A DNA stretch of 64,000 nt from Aquisalimonas sp. 2447 (GCF_012044895.1 NZ_CP050695.1:1332501-1396500); one strand, 5' to 3'. Shown: positions 16,706 through 24,856, numbered from the stretch's first letter. The notes: a model not told the origin generated them from the sequence alone. Numbers and translations are program-made.

Positions 16706-17554
16706 TTACTCCGGAGGTTCCGGCAGTTCCATTGGTAGATCCATCTCGCCGCCGAACCACTCCTCTTGGAGCTCTGCCAGCGTGCCGTCTTCGTTCAGAC
16801 GCCGAATCTGCTCATCCATGAATGCGTTCAGGCTCTCACTCGCTTCGTCACGCCTGCCCGCCCAAGTAAAGTACATGGGGTCACCAAAAGTGTCGGCGAC
16901 TGCGAAGACATCCGGCCGGGTCCGTTCGGCTTCCAGCAGATTGGGAAGACTGTTCACCACAGCGTCCAGGCGGCCTGCACCAAGGTCAGCATAGGCCTCA
17001 TCGAAATCGGTATAAGTATTGATGTCGGCCACCGGCGTACCTTCGGCGTCCAGCTTTTCCGCTTGGATTTCCAGGGCTTCCAATTGAGCGGAACCGGACT
17101 GCGTGCCAACGACCTTACCGCCCAGATCGTCCGCGGACTGAATGCTGTCGTCGTCGGCGCGCCGCAAGACAGCCATGGTTGCATCTGCGATCGGGGGGCT
17201 CAGGTGGTACTGCTCCGCACGCTCTTTGGTCGCCGTTACCGAAGTAACCACGTAATCGAAACGCTCGCGCTGCAGGCCGGGAAGAATGCCCTGCCAGGGC
17301 AGGTCCATGCGGATCAGCTCGACGTCTGGCAGCTCTTGCATGATGTGCGCCATCATGTCGGCTGAGTAACCCACGATCTCGCCATCTTCCACGAACTCGA
17401 AGGGCGGGAAACGCGCTTCCGTGCCAACCGTAAACTGACCGTCCGCCTTGATCTGCTCGAGCAACTCAGCGTGTGAAGTAGAAATTGCGAACGTGGTAGC
17501 CATCGCCACTGCCGTGACGGTCGCTGTGACTCGTTTTTGGTGGTTAAGCACCAT
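16706..17554 (-). CDS. Periplasmic substrate-binding protein of the amino acid ABC transporter
   Basis: A 282-residue family 3 solute-binding protein. I use ATG 17552-17554 because GGAGG lies about 8 bases upstream; a GTG three codons earlier is too close to that site. A signal peptide (about residues 1-29, ending SHA|EL) precedes the mature domain. The family segment GILPGLQRERFDYVVTSVTA includes ligand-contacting Arg/Asp/Thr residues. The product is acidic, as in many halophile periplasmic proteins. As first gene of the operon it defines the substrate, probably a guanidino or ureido amino acid. Confidence 0.93.
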   Translation of the reverse strand: MVLNHQKRVTATVTAVAMATTFAISTSHAELLEQIKADGQFTVGTEARFPPFEFVEDGEIVGYSADMMAHIMQELPDVELIRMDLPWQGILPGLQRERFDYVVTSVTATKERAEQYHLSPPIADATMAVLRRADDDSIQSADDLGGKVVGTQSGSAQLEALEIQAEKLDAEGTPVADINTYTDFDEAYADLGAGRLDAVVNSLPNLLEAERTRPDVFAVADTFGDPMYFTWAGRRDEASESLNAFMDEQIRRLNEDGTLAELQEEWFGGEMDLPMELPEPPE

Positions 17555-17655
17555 GATCTGCACCTCCGGTTGAATGCGGGCCGCCTTGATCGCTGAACCC
17601 GTTGCACATCAGGTAACCACTTTCATCTCGACGATAAAACTGATATTTACTTATG

Positions 17656-17680
17656 CTTACTGCAATTTATTTGAAGTAAG
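17656..17680. promoter_or_regulatory. Inverted repeat, candidate LysR-type operator
   Basis: CTTACT at 17656-17661 and AGTAAG at 17675-17680 form an inverted repeat with a 13-base spacer in the 147-base AT-rich gap between the divergent binding-protein gene and the LysR gene. The geometry fits T-N11-A sites of LysR proteins. The repeat ends 21 bases from the LysR start codon, where it could autoregulate and control the operon. Confidence 0.5.
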
Positions 17681-17701
17681 GCGCACCATTAAGGAGCATG
17701 C

Positions 17702-18628
17702 ATGAAGCCGTCAGCCGCGGATCTGAAGAATCTGGCGGTATTCAGAGCGGTCGCCGAGCACCATGGCTACCCCGGTGCCCAGACCGCTCTGAATATGAGT
17801 CAGTCGGCGATCAGCTTTCACATCAAAGCGCTTGAGGAAAGGGTCGGATTCCAGATCTGCCGCCGAGGCCGTCAGGGTTTCGAGCTCACCGACCGGGGCC
17901 GGGTGGTTTACGACCGAGCCAAGGCCCTGCTGGCACAGGTGGAAGATTTCGACAGCGAAATGGGCGAGTTGCGCAGAACGGCCACAGGTACTTTGAGGCT
18001 CGGACTGGTGGACAACATGATATCCGACCGTCACCTGCGCATGGACGAAGTGGTAAGAGAGTTCCTGCGCAAAAATCACCGTGCTCGTCTGGACATCCGC
18101 GTCAATAGTCCAGACGAGTTGGCGTTGGACATCGCCAACGGCGAGTTGCAACTGGGCATTCTTCCAGAAATGAGCCAGATGGAAGGCCTACAGTACAGAC
18201 GCATTTACACCGAGCTTCACAGCCTTTACTGCGCCGACCGACATCCACTCTTCCAAGTGCCGGATACTGAGCTAACAATCGATGAGATCGCTCGACACAC
18301 CTTCGTAGTCCGCCCCTATGCAAACCTGCGCGAGCTCCAGCAGTTCCCGGACGCCCGGGTCGGCGCTCATGCCTCGAACATGGAAGCGCAGGCCCTATTT
18401 ATCCTCACTGGATATTTTATTGGCACCATGCCGGATCACTTCGCGAAGCAATGGGTGAAGGAGAGGCGGATGCGTGCGCTCTTGGCCGAGACGGTGGGCA
18501 TCCAGTCTCCGTTCTGTGTGGTCACTCGAAGTGAGCGGCGACCGTCACTGATCGCCCGAAACTTTATCCAGGAGTTGGTAGCCAATTCCTGGGCCCAGCT
18601 CCATGACGATCATGATTCGAAGGCGTAA
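17702..18628 (+). CDS. LysR-type transcriptional regulator of the catabolic operon
   Basis: A 308-residue protein with an N-terminal winged helix (residues about 8-67: AVFRAVAEHHGYPGAQTAL, then MSQSAISFHIKALEERVG), a linker helix, and an effector-binding domain like a periplasmic binding protein. AAGGAG precedes the start. It is transcribed divergently from the nine-gene ABC/ureohydrolase operon, the usual arrangement for a LysR activator and its target. The inducer is likely the imported compound or a breakdown product. Confidence 0.92.
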   Translation: MKPSAADLKNLAVFRAVAEHHGYPGAQTALNMSQSAISFHIKALEERVGFQICRRGRQGFELTDRGRVVYDRAKALLAQVEDFDSEMGELRRTATGTLRLGLVDNMISDRHLRMDEVVREFLRKNHRARLDIRVNSPDELALDIANGELQLGILPEMSQMEGLQYRRIYTELHSLYCADRHPLFQVPDTELTIDEIARHTFVVRPYANLRELQQFPDARVGAHASNMEAQALFILTGYFIGTMPDHFAKQWVKERRMRALLAETVGIQSPFCVVTRSERRPSLIARNFIQELVANSWAQLHDDHDSKA

Positions 18629-18821
18629 GGAGGAGTTCGCTGGGACCGCTCGTCGAGCTATGGATGCGTTGCATGTCGTGCCGGCGGTGACCCTTATGCC
18701 GGTTCCGACCCAATGCCGATGAACTGACCCGTTGCCGCCGATCACAAGCTCGGTGATGAACGGCTGTTCTGTAGGTGGGTGCTCCTCTGTGTTCCCGGCG
18801 GCTTGAGTTCATACGCGTAGT

Positions 18822-18840
18822 TGTTGCGTGATGCGCAACA
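18822..18840. promoter_or_regulatory. 19-bp perfect palindrome, probable HigA operator
   Basis: TGTTGCG-TGATG-CGCAACA, with perfect 7-base arms and a 5-base centre, ends 15 bases before the higB start codon. HigA-type antitoxins bind such palindromes over their own promoter. No other gene starts nearby. Confidence 0.7.
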
Positions 18841-18855
18841 TGCTACCGTCCGCCT

Positions 18856-19134
18856 ATGATCAAATCGTTCCGTCACAAGGGATTGAAGCGGTTCTATGAG
18901 TCCGGCAGCACGGCAGGAATCCAGCCGCAGCATGCGAAACGCTTGCGCATGCTGCTGGCTGCGCTGGAGACCGCTGCAATGATCGAGGATATGAACGTGC
19001 CCGGGTTCCGTCTGCATCGGCTCCGCGGGCGTCATAAGAACCGCTGGTCCGTTTGGGTTAACGGGAGTTGGCGGCTGACATTCGAATTCCGTGACGGAAA
19101 TGCATATGTACTCGACTACGAGGATTATCACTGA
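18856..19134 (+). CDS. higB: HigB-type toxin (ribosome-dependent mRNA interferase)
   Basis: A 92-residue RelE/HigB-fold protein: IKSFRHKGLKRFYESGSTAG at the start, PGFRLHRLRGRHKNRWSVWV in the middle and WRLTFEFRDGNAYVLDYEDYH at the end, all typical of HigB. The basic RGRHKNRWSV stretch and the C-terminal acidic/His end hold the catalytic residues. The toxin gene precedes the antitoxin, as usual for higBA, and overlaps it by one base (TGATG). Confidence 0.92.
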   Translation: MIKSFRHKGLKRFYESGSTAGIQPQHAKRLRMLLAALETAAMIEDMNVPGFRLHRLRGRHKNRWSVWVNGSWRLTFEFRDGNAYVLDYEDYH

Positions 19135-19427
19135 TGACGATGCACAACCCGCCGCATCCAGGGGTGTTCATTCGCGAGGTCTATCTTGAGCCTTTCGGAC
19201 TCAGTGCGCGGCAATTGGCCAGCAGCATGGGTGTTTCGCCGTCAACCTTGTCGCGTGTGTTAAAGGGGACGAGTGGAATCAGTCCGGAAATGGCGCTTAG
19301 GCTTTCCAAGACGCTGGGGCGCTCCCCGGAGAGTTGGCTTGCCATGCAGGATATGCACGACCTCTGGGAAGCGAAACAGCGTGTCGACCTTGGCAATGTC
19401 CGAGCCATACCGTTCAACGCCGCCTGA
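19134..19427 (+). CDS. higA: HigA-type antitoxin
   Basis: A 97-residue protein starting NPPHPGVFIREVYLEPFGLS, the standard HigA opening. A helix-turn-helix follows (SARQLASSMGVSPSTLSRVL) with ALRLSKTLGRSPESWLAMQ after it. It neutralises HigB and represses the operon through the palindrome at 18822-18840. The C-terminus is complete. Confidence 0.93.
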   Translation: MTMHNPPHPGVFIREVYLEPFGLSARQLASSMGVSPSTLSRVLKGTSGISPEMALRLSKTLGRSPESWLAMQDMHDLWEAKQRVDLGNVRAIPFNAA

Positions 19428-19522
19428 TAGCGTCGGCTGATCCGTTATCGACCCGAAGGCGTTATTGGACTGCAGTCGCCGAACGGCCGCTATCGCTGAC
19501 CGCAACTCCGACCAAGACTAAT

Positions 19523-19534
19523 AATCCCGGGATT
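19523..19534. promoter_or_regulatory. 12-bp palindrome upstream of the second TA pair
   Basis: AATCCCGGGATT is a perfect palindrome located 45 bases before the likely start of the small antitoxin gene at 19579. It could be an operator of that pair. The rest of the 150-base gap after higA shows no gene. Confidence 0.4.
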
Positions 19535-19578
19535 CTGATAACCTAAGGGAGTCACGTCAGCGGCCTCAGGTGCGGTCC

Positions 19579-19767
19579 ATGCAGACAGCCAAACAGGAAG
19601 TCCAGGAACTCCTCCGGAACCTTCCGGACGACAGCAGTTATGAGGATATCCAGTACCACCTTTATGTTCTGGAGAAAGTCAGGCGTGGCGAGGCCCGTGC
19701 CGAGACAGAGGGCACCGTATCTCATCAAGAGGCCGTGGACCGTCTCTCGAAATGGCGTACGAAGTAA
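19579..19767 (+). CDS. Small antitoxin of a ParE/RelE-type module
   Basis: A 62-residue protein (MQTAKQEVQELLRNLPDDSS, then YEDIQYHLYVLEKVRRG) of a family commonly found before RelE/ParE toxins. The start at ATG 19579 gives the standard family N-terminus; a GTG three codons earlier is possible. It overlaps the toxin gene by 16 bases. It is helical throughout with no evident DNA-binding domain. Confidence 0.8.
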   Translation: MQTAKQEVQELLRNLPDDSSYEDIQYHLYVLEKVRRGEARAETEGTVSHQEAVDRLSKWRTK

Positions 19768-20054
19768 AATGGTCACCGGAGGCGGTTGAGGACGTCGAAG
19801 CCATTGCTGCGTGGATAGGCAGAGATTCGCCGCAGCACGCCGAGGCCCTCGTTGATCGACTGCTGCAGGTGGTTGCCGCCCTTGACCACAATCCCTTTCG
19901 CGGCAGAGTGGTTCCGGAGTTCGAGGACTCCTCTTATCGTGAGACTTTCGTTTTCAGCTACCGGGTGATCTACCGAGTCGATCCAGCCGCTGTCGTTGTG
20001 ATCGCGATCGTTCATGGCAAGCGCTTACTGGAGAACATTCCACGCAGGGAATAA
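19752..20054 (+). CDS. ParE/RelE-family toxin
   Basis: A 100-residue toxin fold: YEVKWSPEAVEDVEAIAAWI at the N-terminus, NPFRGRVVPEF in the middle and YRVIYRVDPAAVVVIAIVHG at the end. These are standard for the ParE/RelE plasmid-stabilisation family. The target (gyrase or ribosome-bound mRNA) cannot be decided from sequence. Its start lies within the antitoxin gene, so the two are translationally coupled. Confidence 0.9.
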   Translation: MAYEVKWSPEAVEDVEAIAAWIGRDSPQHAEALVDRLLQVVAALDHNPFRGRVVPEFEDSSYRETFVFSYRVIYRVDPAAVVVIAIVHGKRLLENIPRRE

Positions 20055-20207
20055 ATCCGGTCCGACGAGCGACAACCCCGCCACAAGTGAACACTCCGAT
20101 CCCTCCTTTACCGCGAGCCATATGCGGTCGGTCAGAGGCAACACACAGATGACCGCTCCGGGTCGGGACAGCGCCCCTCCGTGGACGCGGCCCGACGACT
20201 TATCCCG

Positions 20208-20843
20208 CTAGACTTCCGTCTGTTCCGACATCTCAAGTGCGTCGTCCACCTCGATTCCGAGGTACCGGACGGTACTTTCGAGTTTGGTATGGCCAAGAAG
20301 GAGCTGCACGGCGCGGAGATTCCGTGTGCGCCGGTACACCAAGGTCGCCTTGGTTCGGCGAAGCGAATGGGTGCCGTACTCGGCAGGGTCGAGCCCGAGT
20401 TGGGTAACCCAGGATTTTACGATTCTTGCGTACTGCCGGGTGGAGATTTGCGGCGAACCGTGGATGCGGCTCGGGAACAGGTACCCGTCGGATCTCAAGC
20501 CGGCCTCGTCGACCCACTCCTCGACCGCTCGTCGGGTATTGGGTGTGAGTTCAAACTGGACAGGTCGCCCAGTCTTTTGCTGGATGACGGCGGCCCGCGT
20601 TACTGCTTTTCCGCCGTGAACGACATCTCGGACCTGGAGGCTGACGAGATCACAGCCTCGGAGTTTGCTGTCTATCGCGAGGTTGAACAGAGCGAGCTGC
20701 CGTGTGTTCTGGTCGAGCTGAAGCCGGATGCGAATGCCCCAGACTTCGGGGAGTTTCAGCGGGGGCTTCGGGCCGATCAGGTGGCCCTTGTTCCAAGGGG
20801 CGCGTTCGGTTGCCTGCTGGCGGGGCGGGTTGGGGGTGGTCAT
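20208..20843 (-). CDS. Compact tyrosine recombinase (integrase)
   Basis: A 211-residue enzyme consisting mostly of the catalytic domain. The active-site set is complete: R62 (SKLRGCDL), K90 (QQKTGRP), H159-S-L-R162, H185 (LLLGHTKLES) and Y194 (TVRYLG). It lacks the usual N-terminal core-binding domain of about 100 residues and has only a short basic leader (RAPWNKGHLIGPKPPLKLPE). It lies between toxin-antitoxin modules and points away from the PIN module, so it may mobilise or have inserted these accessory genes. No attachment repeats were identified. Confidence 0.9.
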   Translation of the reverse strand: MTTPNPPRQQATERAPWNKGHLIGPKPPLKLPEVWGIRIRLQLDQNTRQLALFNLAIDSKLRGCDLVSLQVRDVVHGGKAVTRAAVIQQKTGRPVQFELTPNTRRAVEEWVDEAGLRSDGYLFPSRIHGSPQISTRQYARIVKSWVTQLGLDPAEYGTHSLRRTKATLVYRRTRNLRAVQLLLGHTKLESTVRYLGIEVDDALEMSEQTEV

Positions 20844-21000
20844 GGCTCAATATCTCCGCAGAGAGTGGGATGTTAAGCATCGACCGTGACGGGCTCGTCC
20901 GCTCTCTCGACGTCTGGCGTTGCAAGCCGTGTTTCGTTTGTTGCGTTTTACGGTTATTGCGATTAATGTCGGGGGAGCACACAAGCACTCCGGAGTACCC

Positions 21001-21453
21001 ATGCAGACACCCAGTGGCGACAACCAGCTCCCCGATCATGAGGCTGCTGCCCTGGCCCGCGCCAGCGCGACGGAGCTGAGCAGACTTCTGGCTCAGCAGC
21101 CGGACTCCGACCGGGCCCGGGTTCAGCTCGACGGCACCGATCTGGTGCTGCCGCGCCAGGCGCTTGCGCTGCTGCGTGACCTGCTTGGCGAGATGGCCCA
21201 GGGCAATGCGGTGACGATCGTCCCGACCCATGCAGAGCTCACGACGCAGGAAGCGGCAGACATCCTCAATGTCTCTCGCCCCCATCTCGTCACACTTCTC
21301 GAGCGAGGCGAGCTTCCTTTCTCGAAGGTAGGTACCCATCGCCGGATTCGATACCAGGATCTGCTGGCGTACAAGGCGGAACGTGACCGCACCAGCCAGG
21401 AAGCCCTGGATGCACTGACCGAGCAGGCGCAGGACCTGGACATGGGGTACTGA
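21001..21453 (+). CDS. Excisionase-type HTH antitoxin of a PIN-domain module
   Basis: A 150-residue protein. The N-terminal half is helical; residues about 80-130 form a MerR/excisionase-like helix-turn-helix (ELTTQEAADILNVSRPHLVT, then PFSKVGTHRRIRYQDLLAY). Such proteins pair with PIN-domain ribonucleases, and the PIN gene starts 1 base after this stop. The start ATG 21001 follows GGAG. It probably binds its own promoter and blocks the toxin. Confidence 0.85.
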   Translation: MQTPSGDNQLPDHEAAALARASATELSRLLAQQPDSDRARVQLDGTDLVLPRQALALLRDLLGEMAQGNAVTIVPTHAELTTQEAADILNVSRPHLVTLLERGELPFSKVGTHRRIRYQDLLAYKAERDRTSQEALDALTEQAQDLDMGY

Positions 21454-21454
21454 C

Positions 21455-22162
21455 GTGCGCTTCGTGGTGGTGTTTGACGCGTGCGTGCTGTACCCGGCAC
21501 CCATGCGGGATTTCCTGATCCGGCTGGCAACCGCCGGGCTGTTCGCGGCCAAATGGACTGACCGGATTCATGACGAGTGGACACGAAGCCTGTTGGCAAC
21601 GCGTCCTGATCTGGCTAACGCGCTTAAGAGAACACGCTCGCTGATGGATCAAGCGGTCCCCGACTGCCTTGTGGAAGGCTATGAGCCGTTGATTGAGGGT
21701 CTATCGCTGCCGGACCCCGATGACCGACACGTTCTTGCTGCAGCAATCCGCGCCGGTGCGCAGACAATCGTGACCATCAACCTGAGAGACTTTCCGGCAC
21801 CGTCGCTCGCGCCCTTCGGCATTGAGGCCGTTCACCCGGATACTTTCGTGGAACAGCAGCTCGATCTGCATGAGGGGGCCGTTGTGACAACCGCAAACGC
21901 CACCGCGCTGCTCTCCGCAACCCTCCGAAACCTGTCGATGCCTACCTCGATACCCTCGCGGCGCAGGGGCTTGTCGTCACGGCGGAAAGGCTACGGGAAT
22001 TCGCAGACGTCCTCTGACCAAACGCGATCCCGTGACCAAGGGGCGCTGTTCGACCCTGAGCGGCCGGTCGCCCAGTCTCTGCCAGAGTCCGCTTTCAGAT
22101 ACTGTCCACGACACCCGGATAAATCCAACGCCCCAACCAATCCTTCCGTGGGAACGGGGTAG
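21455..22162 (+). CDS. PIN-domain toxin with C-terminal frameshift
   Basis: The first 150 residues form an intact PIN ribonuclease: D8 (VVVFDACVLYP), DPDDRHVLAAAIRAGA, and TINLRDFP with the last acidic residue. The start is GTG or ATG just after the antitoxin stop. After about residue 150 the frame becomes low-complexity Ser/Arg. The +1 frame from about 21914 instead reads RNPPKPVDAYLDTLAAQG and on to REFADVL with a stop at 22015-22017, which is the normal C-terminus of this family. So a 1-base indel near 21900-21915 has altered the tail while leaving the nuclease core intact. Confidence 0.8.
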   Translation: MRFVVVFDACVLYPAPMRDFLIRLATAGLFAAKWTDRIHDEWTRSLLATRPDLANALKRTRSLMDQAVPDCLVEGYEPLIEGLSLPDPDDRHVLAAAIRAGAQTIVTINLRDFPAPSLAPFGIEAVHPDTFVEQQLDLHEGAVVTTANATALLSATLRNLSMPTSIPSRRRGLSSRRKGYGNSQTSSDQTRSRDQGALFDPERPVAQSLPESAFRYCPRHPDKSNAPTNPSVGTG

Positions 22163-23518
22163 AACCCTCTATCAATCAGCGGGCTGAAAAGTGAAAGCTG
22201 TCGCGGGCTCGAATTTGCTCGAGACGTCACCAGACAGCACGCGCTCCATGTCGAGGCCGAGATCGAGCTGTCGCACCGGGGCACCTTCCGATAAATCGAG
22301 CTTGTTGAGCTCGACCTGGAACACGCTCGGTGAGATCACGGACTCCACGTAGTAGCGCCGGTCCTTGTGATCGGCGACGACCCGCCAGCGCGTGGTGGAG
22401 AGGTTCGGCTGGTCGGCGATGGAGATCCCCCAGGGCACTGACGTATGCCGGATTACGCTGAATACGGAGGCAGCGGCGGTCCGCGGATCAGGACTCTGGA
22501 CCACCGAGTTAACGTAGAAGTGGGCCCGTACGAACCGGTCTGAGGCGCGCACGGTCCCGGGCAGGAATTCTCGAGGGTTTACGGCTTGCCAGTATTCGAG
22601 GACCGCCAACTGGCGCTCGAAAGTCGGCTCGTTGGTCATGACCTGATAGGCGCGGTCGTGCCAGATCACCATCTCGCCATCAACGAATTCAATGATTGCA
22701 CTGTCACCGGTGGCATCAGACAGGGACAGATGCACCGTCGCTGAACGCCCGGGGGGACCGACCGGTACCTCGCCTGTGGCCACCTGCACTGGGTTCTCAC
22801 GCAGGTCGGTCACGGCCTCTTCAACCGTAGCGAAGCGATCCAGTAGGTATTGCGGAAACACGGAGAGTGAAACCCGCGGGGTCACTCCGTCATCTTCAGG
22901 GTAAGTCGCTTCGACTTCCCACAACAAATTCACCACCAGGCCGAGCTCGTTCATGCCGTCGGCAGTGGCCATGTCATAACCGCTGATGATCACACTGCCG
23001 TGGGTGGCGGTCCATTCGGCCGAGCGTGGTCCGGCCGCACCGTCGCGCTCCATCCCGCGAGGGAAAGCCCACATGTTGCTGACCATGGGCAGCTTCCAAT
23101 CCATGCTGCGCCCAGTCAGAACTCGGTCTTCGGGGCCGAGATATACAACGCGTGTGCAAGCACTCGAGGCATCTGCGGCCACCAAGCCTACCGCGAGGCA
23201 GGCAATAGTCAGTGAATGGAGAAGATAGCGCATCGCCGGTTTTCTCTCTGTCACGTATTCACGCGCTCGGTGGCGCATTGTGGCCCCATCGCGCAAAAGC
23301 GGTGGCGCCCCCTCAAGCTTTGTCCTCCGGCGTAAAACCCGCGCCGCGGTTGCGACAATCGGGTGGGTTGACGGCGGTGCATGAAGGACCGAATGACCGC
23401 CTCCTCCATCTTATAGACCAGGACGCGTCGCAACGCTGCGCCAAGGGGGCTGGGCATCCACCAGTGAGGACGTCCTCGAGCATTACATGATGAACCCTCG
23501 GGCCCTTCTTATTGGGTA
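22141..23518. repeat. Long direct repeat, copy A (pairs with 53186-54556)
   Basis: This segment, covering the Ntn amidase gene and about 280 bases upstream of it, recurs in the same orientation at 53186-54556. The coding part is almost identical; the upstream flank is more diverged, with point changes and small indels. It includes the shared GACCGAATGACCGC-type stretch upstream of the gene. Confidence 0.85.
22172..23233 (-). CDS. Periplasmic choloylglycine hydrolase-family Ntn amidase, copy 1
   Basis: A 353-residue protein with a signal peptide of 25 residues ending ASSA|C. Cleavage would expose C26 as N-terminal nucleophile. R42 and D45 (TGRSMDW) fall exactly where bile salt hydrolase has R18 and D21 relative to C2. 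Relatives include penicillin V acylases and acyl-homoserine-lactone acylases of Gram-negative bacteria, which cleave linear amides in the periplasm. An earlier in-frame Met is ignored because the signal peptide begins at MRYLLHSL. A copy differing at 11 residues by my count lies at 53204-54265. Confidence 0.9.
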   Translation of the reverse strand: MRYLLHSLTIACLAVGLVAADASSACTRVVYLGPEDRVLTGRSMDWKLPMVSNMWAFPRGMERDGAAGPRSAEWTATHGSVIISGYDMATADGMNELGLVVNLLWEVEATYPEDDGVTPRVSLSVFPQYLLDRFATVEEAVTDLRENPVQVATGEVPVGPPGRSATVHLSLSDATGDSAIIEFVDGEMVIWHDRAYQVMTNEPTFERQLAVLEYWQAVNPREFLPGTVRASDRFVRAHFYVNSVVQSPDPRTAAASVFSVIRHTSVPWGISIADQPNLSTTRWRVVADHKDRRYYVESVISPSVFQVELNKLDLSEGAPVRQLDLGLDMERVLSGDVSSKFEPATAFTFQPAD

Positions 23519-24120
23519 TCGGGGCTGACTCTGGCCAGGACACCTTGTCCCCGGGAAAGCGGCAAACGCACAACGACACCTTCGTTGGATCTGACAGACG
23601 TGCCTGTAAGGGCCCTTGTGTTGACCTGGTGGGAGACTAGGATAATGGGGTCGCCAGCACCCATGGCATTGACGTGCGCGATCGTCTCGCGGGTCTGTCG
23701 CTCACGATCACCCCGGCCGGCGAAGAACGAGTTCAGCGGCGGAAACTCCGCAACCTCGCCCACATCTATCACCTCGGCCGTGTCCATGCTGCGGCACCAC
23801 TGGCTGGATAGGACGCGTGCCCGCTCGATACCGTGATCCCGCAGAAACGGCTTCCAGGCTCCTGCCTGCTCCCGTCCGCGATCATTGAGGTTCCGCTGGG
23901 TCGAACAGTCACCTATGTCGAAGCCAGGCGGGTCACCGGTGCCCGGCGCGAGGGCGTGCCGCAGAATCAATACCGCCTCCCCCTCGCGGAGGAGTGTCAG
24001 GGCCTCGTCGTTGTCCACGGCGAGCACGGCGGGAGGCAGCCACGCCAGTATCGCGGCCAGTAGAACCACCGGTGCCGTCCGGCTCCAGCGGCTACGGATA
24101 GCGGATGCCCAGGACGCCAT
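23509..24120 (-). CDS. Periplasmic histidine phosphatase-family protein
   Basis: A 203-residue protein from ATG 24118-24120, starting 5 bases after the SDR stop. A signal peptide (about residues 1-34, ending AVLA|VDN) directs it to the periplasm. The catalytic motif reads LRHALAPG, with RHA in place of the common RHG. A second His lies in ILVSHQVNTRALTG and an Arg in SSQWCRSMDTAEVI. Relatives remove phosphate from small molecules; substrate unknown. It has no counterpart in the second duplicated block. Confidence 0.85.
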   Translation of the reverse strand: MASWASAIRSRWSRTAPVVLLAAILAWLPPAVLAVDNDEALTLLREGEAVLILRHALAPGTGDPPGFDIGDCSTQRNLNDRGREQAGAWKPFLRDHGIERARVLSSQWCRSMDTAEVIDVGEVAEFPPLNSFFAGRGDRERQTRETIAHVNAMGAGDPIILVSHQVNTRALTGTSVRSNEGVVVRLPLSRGQGVLARVSPDTQ

Positions 24121-24124
24121 GCCG

Positions 24125-24856
24125 CTATTGGCCCCGCGTGCGCAAGGCACCGCGCCCGCCGTCCACCGGGAACACCTGCCCCGTGATCCAACTGGACTCG
24201 CCACCCAGCAGAAAGGCCGCCATAGCCGCTGAATCCGCAGCTTCCCCGACGCGTTTCAAAGGGTGACTCGCGGCAAGGCTTTCGGCCATCTTTTCATTGG
24301 ACAGCAGTTGCTCCGCAAGCGCGGTGCGCGAGAGGCTTGGCGCGATACAGTTGACCCGAATATCCGGCGCCAGGTCCGTCGCCAGGGAGCGGGTCAGGGC
24401 CTCCACGCCGCCCTTGGCAGCCGCGATGACCGTGTGGTTGCCGAAGCCCTGTCCCGCGGCCACCGTCGAGAACAGGACGACGCTCCCCTGGGCCTTGCGA
24501 AGCGCAGGGGCTGCAGCCTGCACGGCGAGCGCTGCGCCGACGGTATTGAGGCGGTAGGCGTCGATGAAATCCGACTCGGTGGCACTCCTGAATGGCTTCA
24601 GCACAATGCTGCCGATGCAGTAAGCGAGCCCCGCCAGACCGTTGTCGGCTGCCGCGGTCTCCACGGCGCTGCGAATGGAGTGCGCGTCCAGTGCGTCGCA
24701 GGCGACGGTCGAGGCGCCGGTCTCGGTCGCGAGTCCGCGGATGCCATCGGGATCCCGTGCAGAAAGGACCAGGGGCTGCTGGTGGGCTGCAAGCTTCCGG
24801 GTGAGCGCCTCGCCGATCCCGCCCCGTGCTCCCATGATCAAGACTGGCGCATTCAT
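24125..24856 (-). CDS. Short-chain dehydrogenase/reductase
   Basis: A 243-residue SDR. The start ATG 24854-24856 follows AGGAGAAGG. The nucleotide-binding glycine motif is GARGGIGE. The catalytic region has Ser in VLFSTVAAGQG, but the usual YxxxK reads H-T-V-I-A-A-A-K, with the Tyr replaced by His. The C-terminus SSWITGQVFPVDGGRG is standard. Loss of the catalytic Tyr occurs in some divergent SDRs, so activity is uncertain. A decayed copy lies at 56592-56765 on the other strand. Confidence 0.88.
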   Translation of the reverse strand: MNAPVLIMGARGGIGEALTRKLAAHQQPLVLSARDPDGIRGLATETGASTVACDALDAHSIRSAVETAAADNGLAGLAYCIGSIVLKPFRSATESDFIDAYRLNTVGAALAVQAAAPALRKAQGSVVLFSTVAAGQGFGNHTVIAAAKGGVEALTRSLATDLAPDIRVNCIAPSLSRTALAEQLLSNEKMAESLAASHPLKRVGEAADSAAMAAFLLGGESSWITGQVFPVDGGRGALRTRGQ

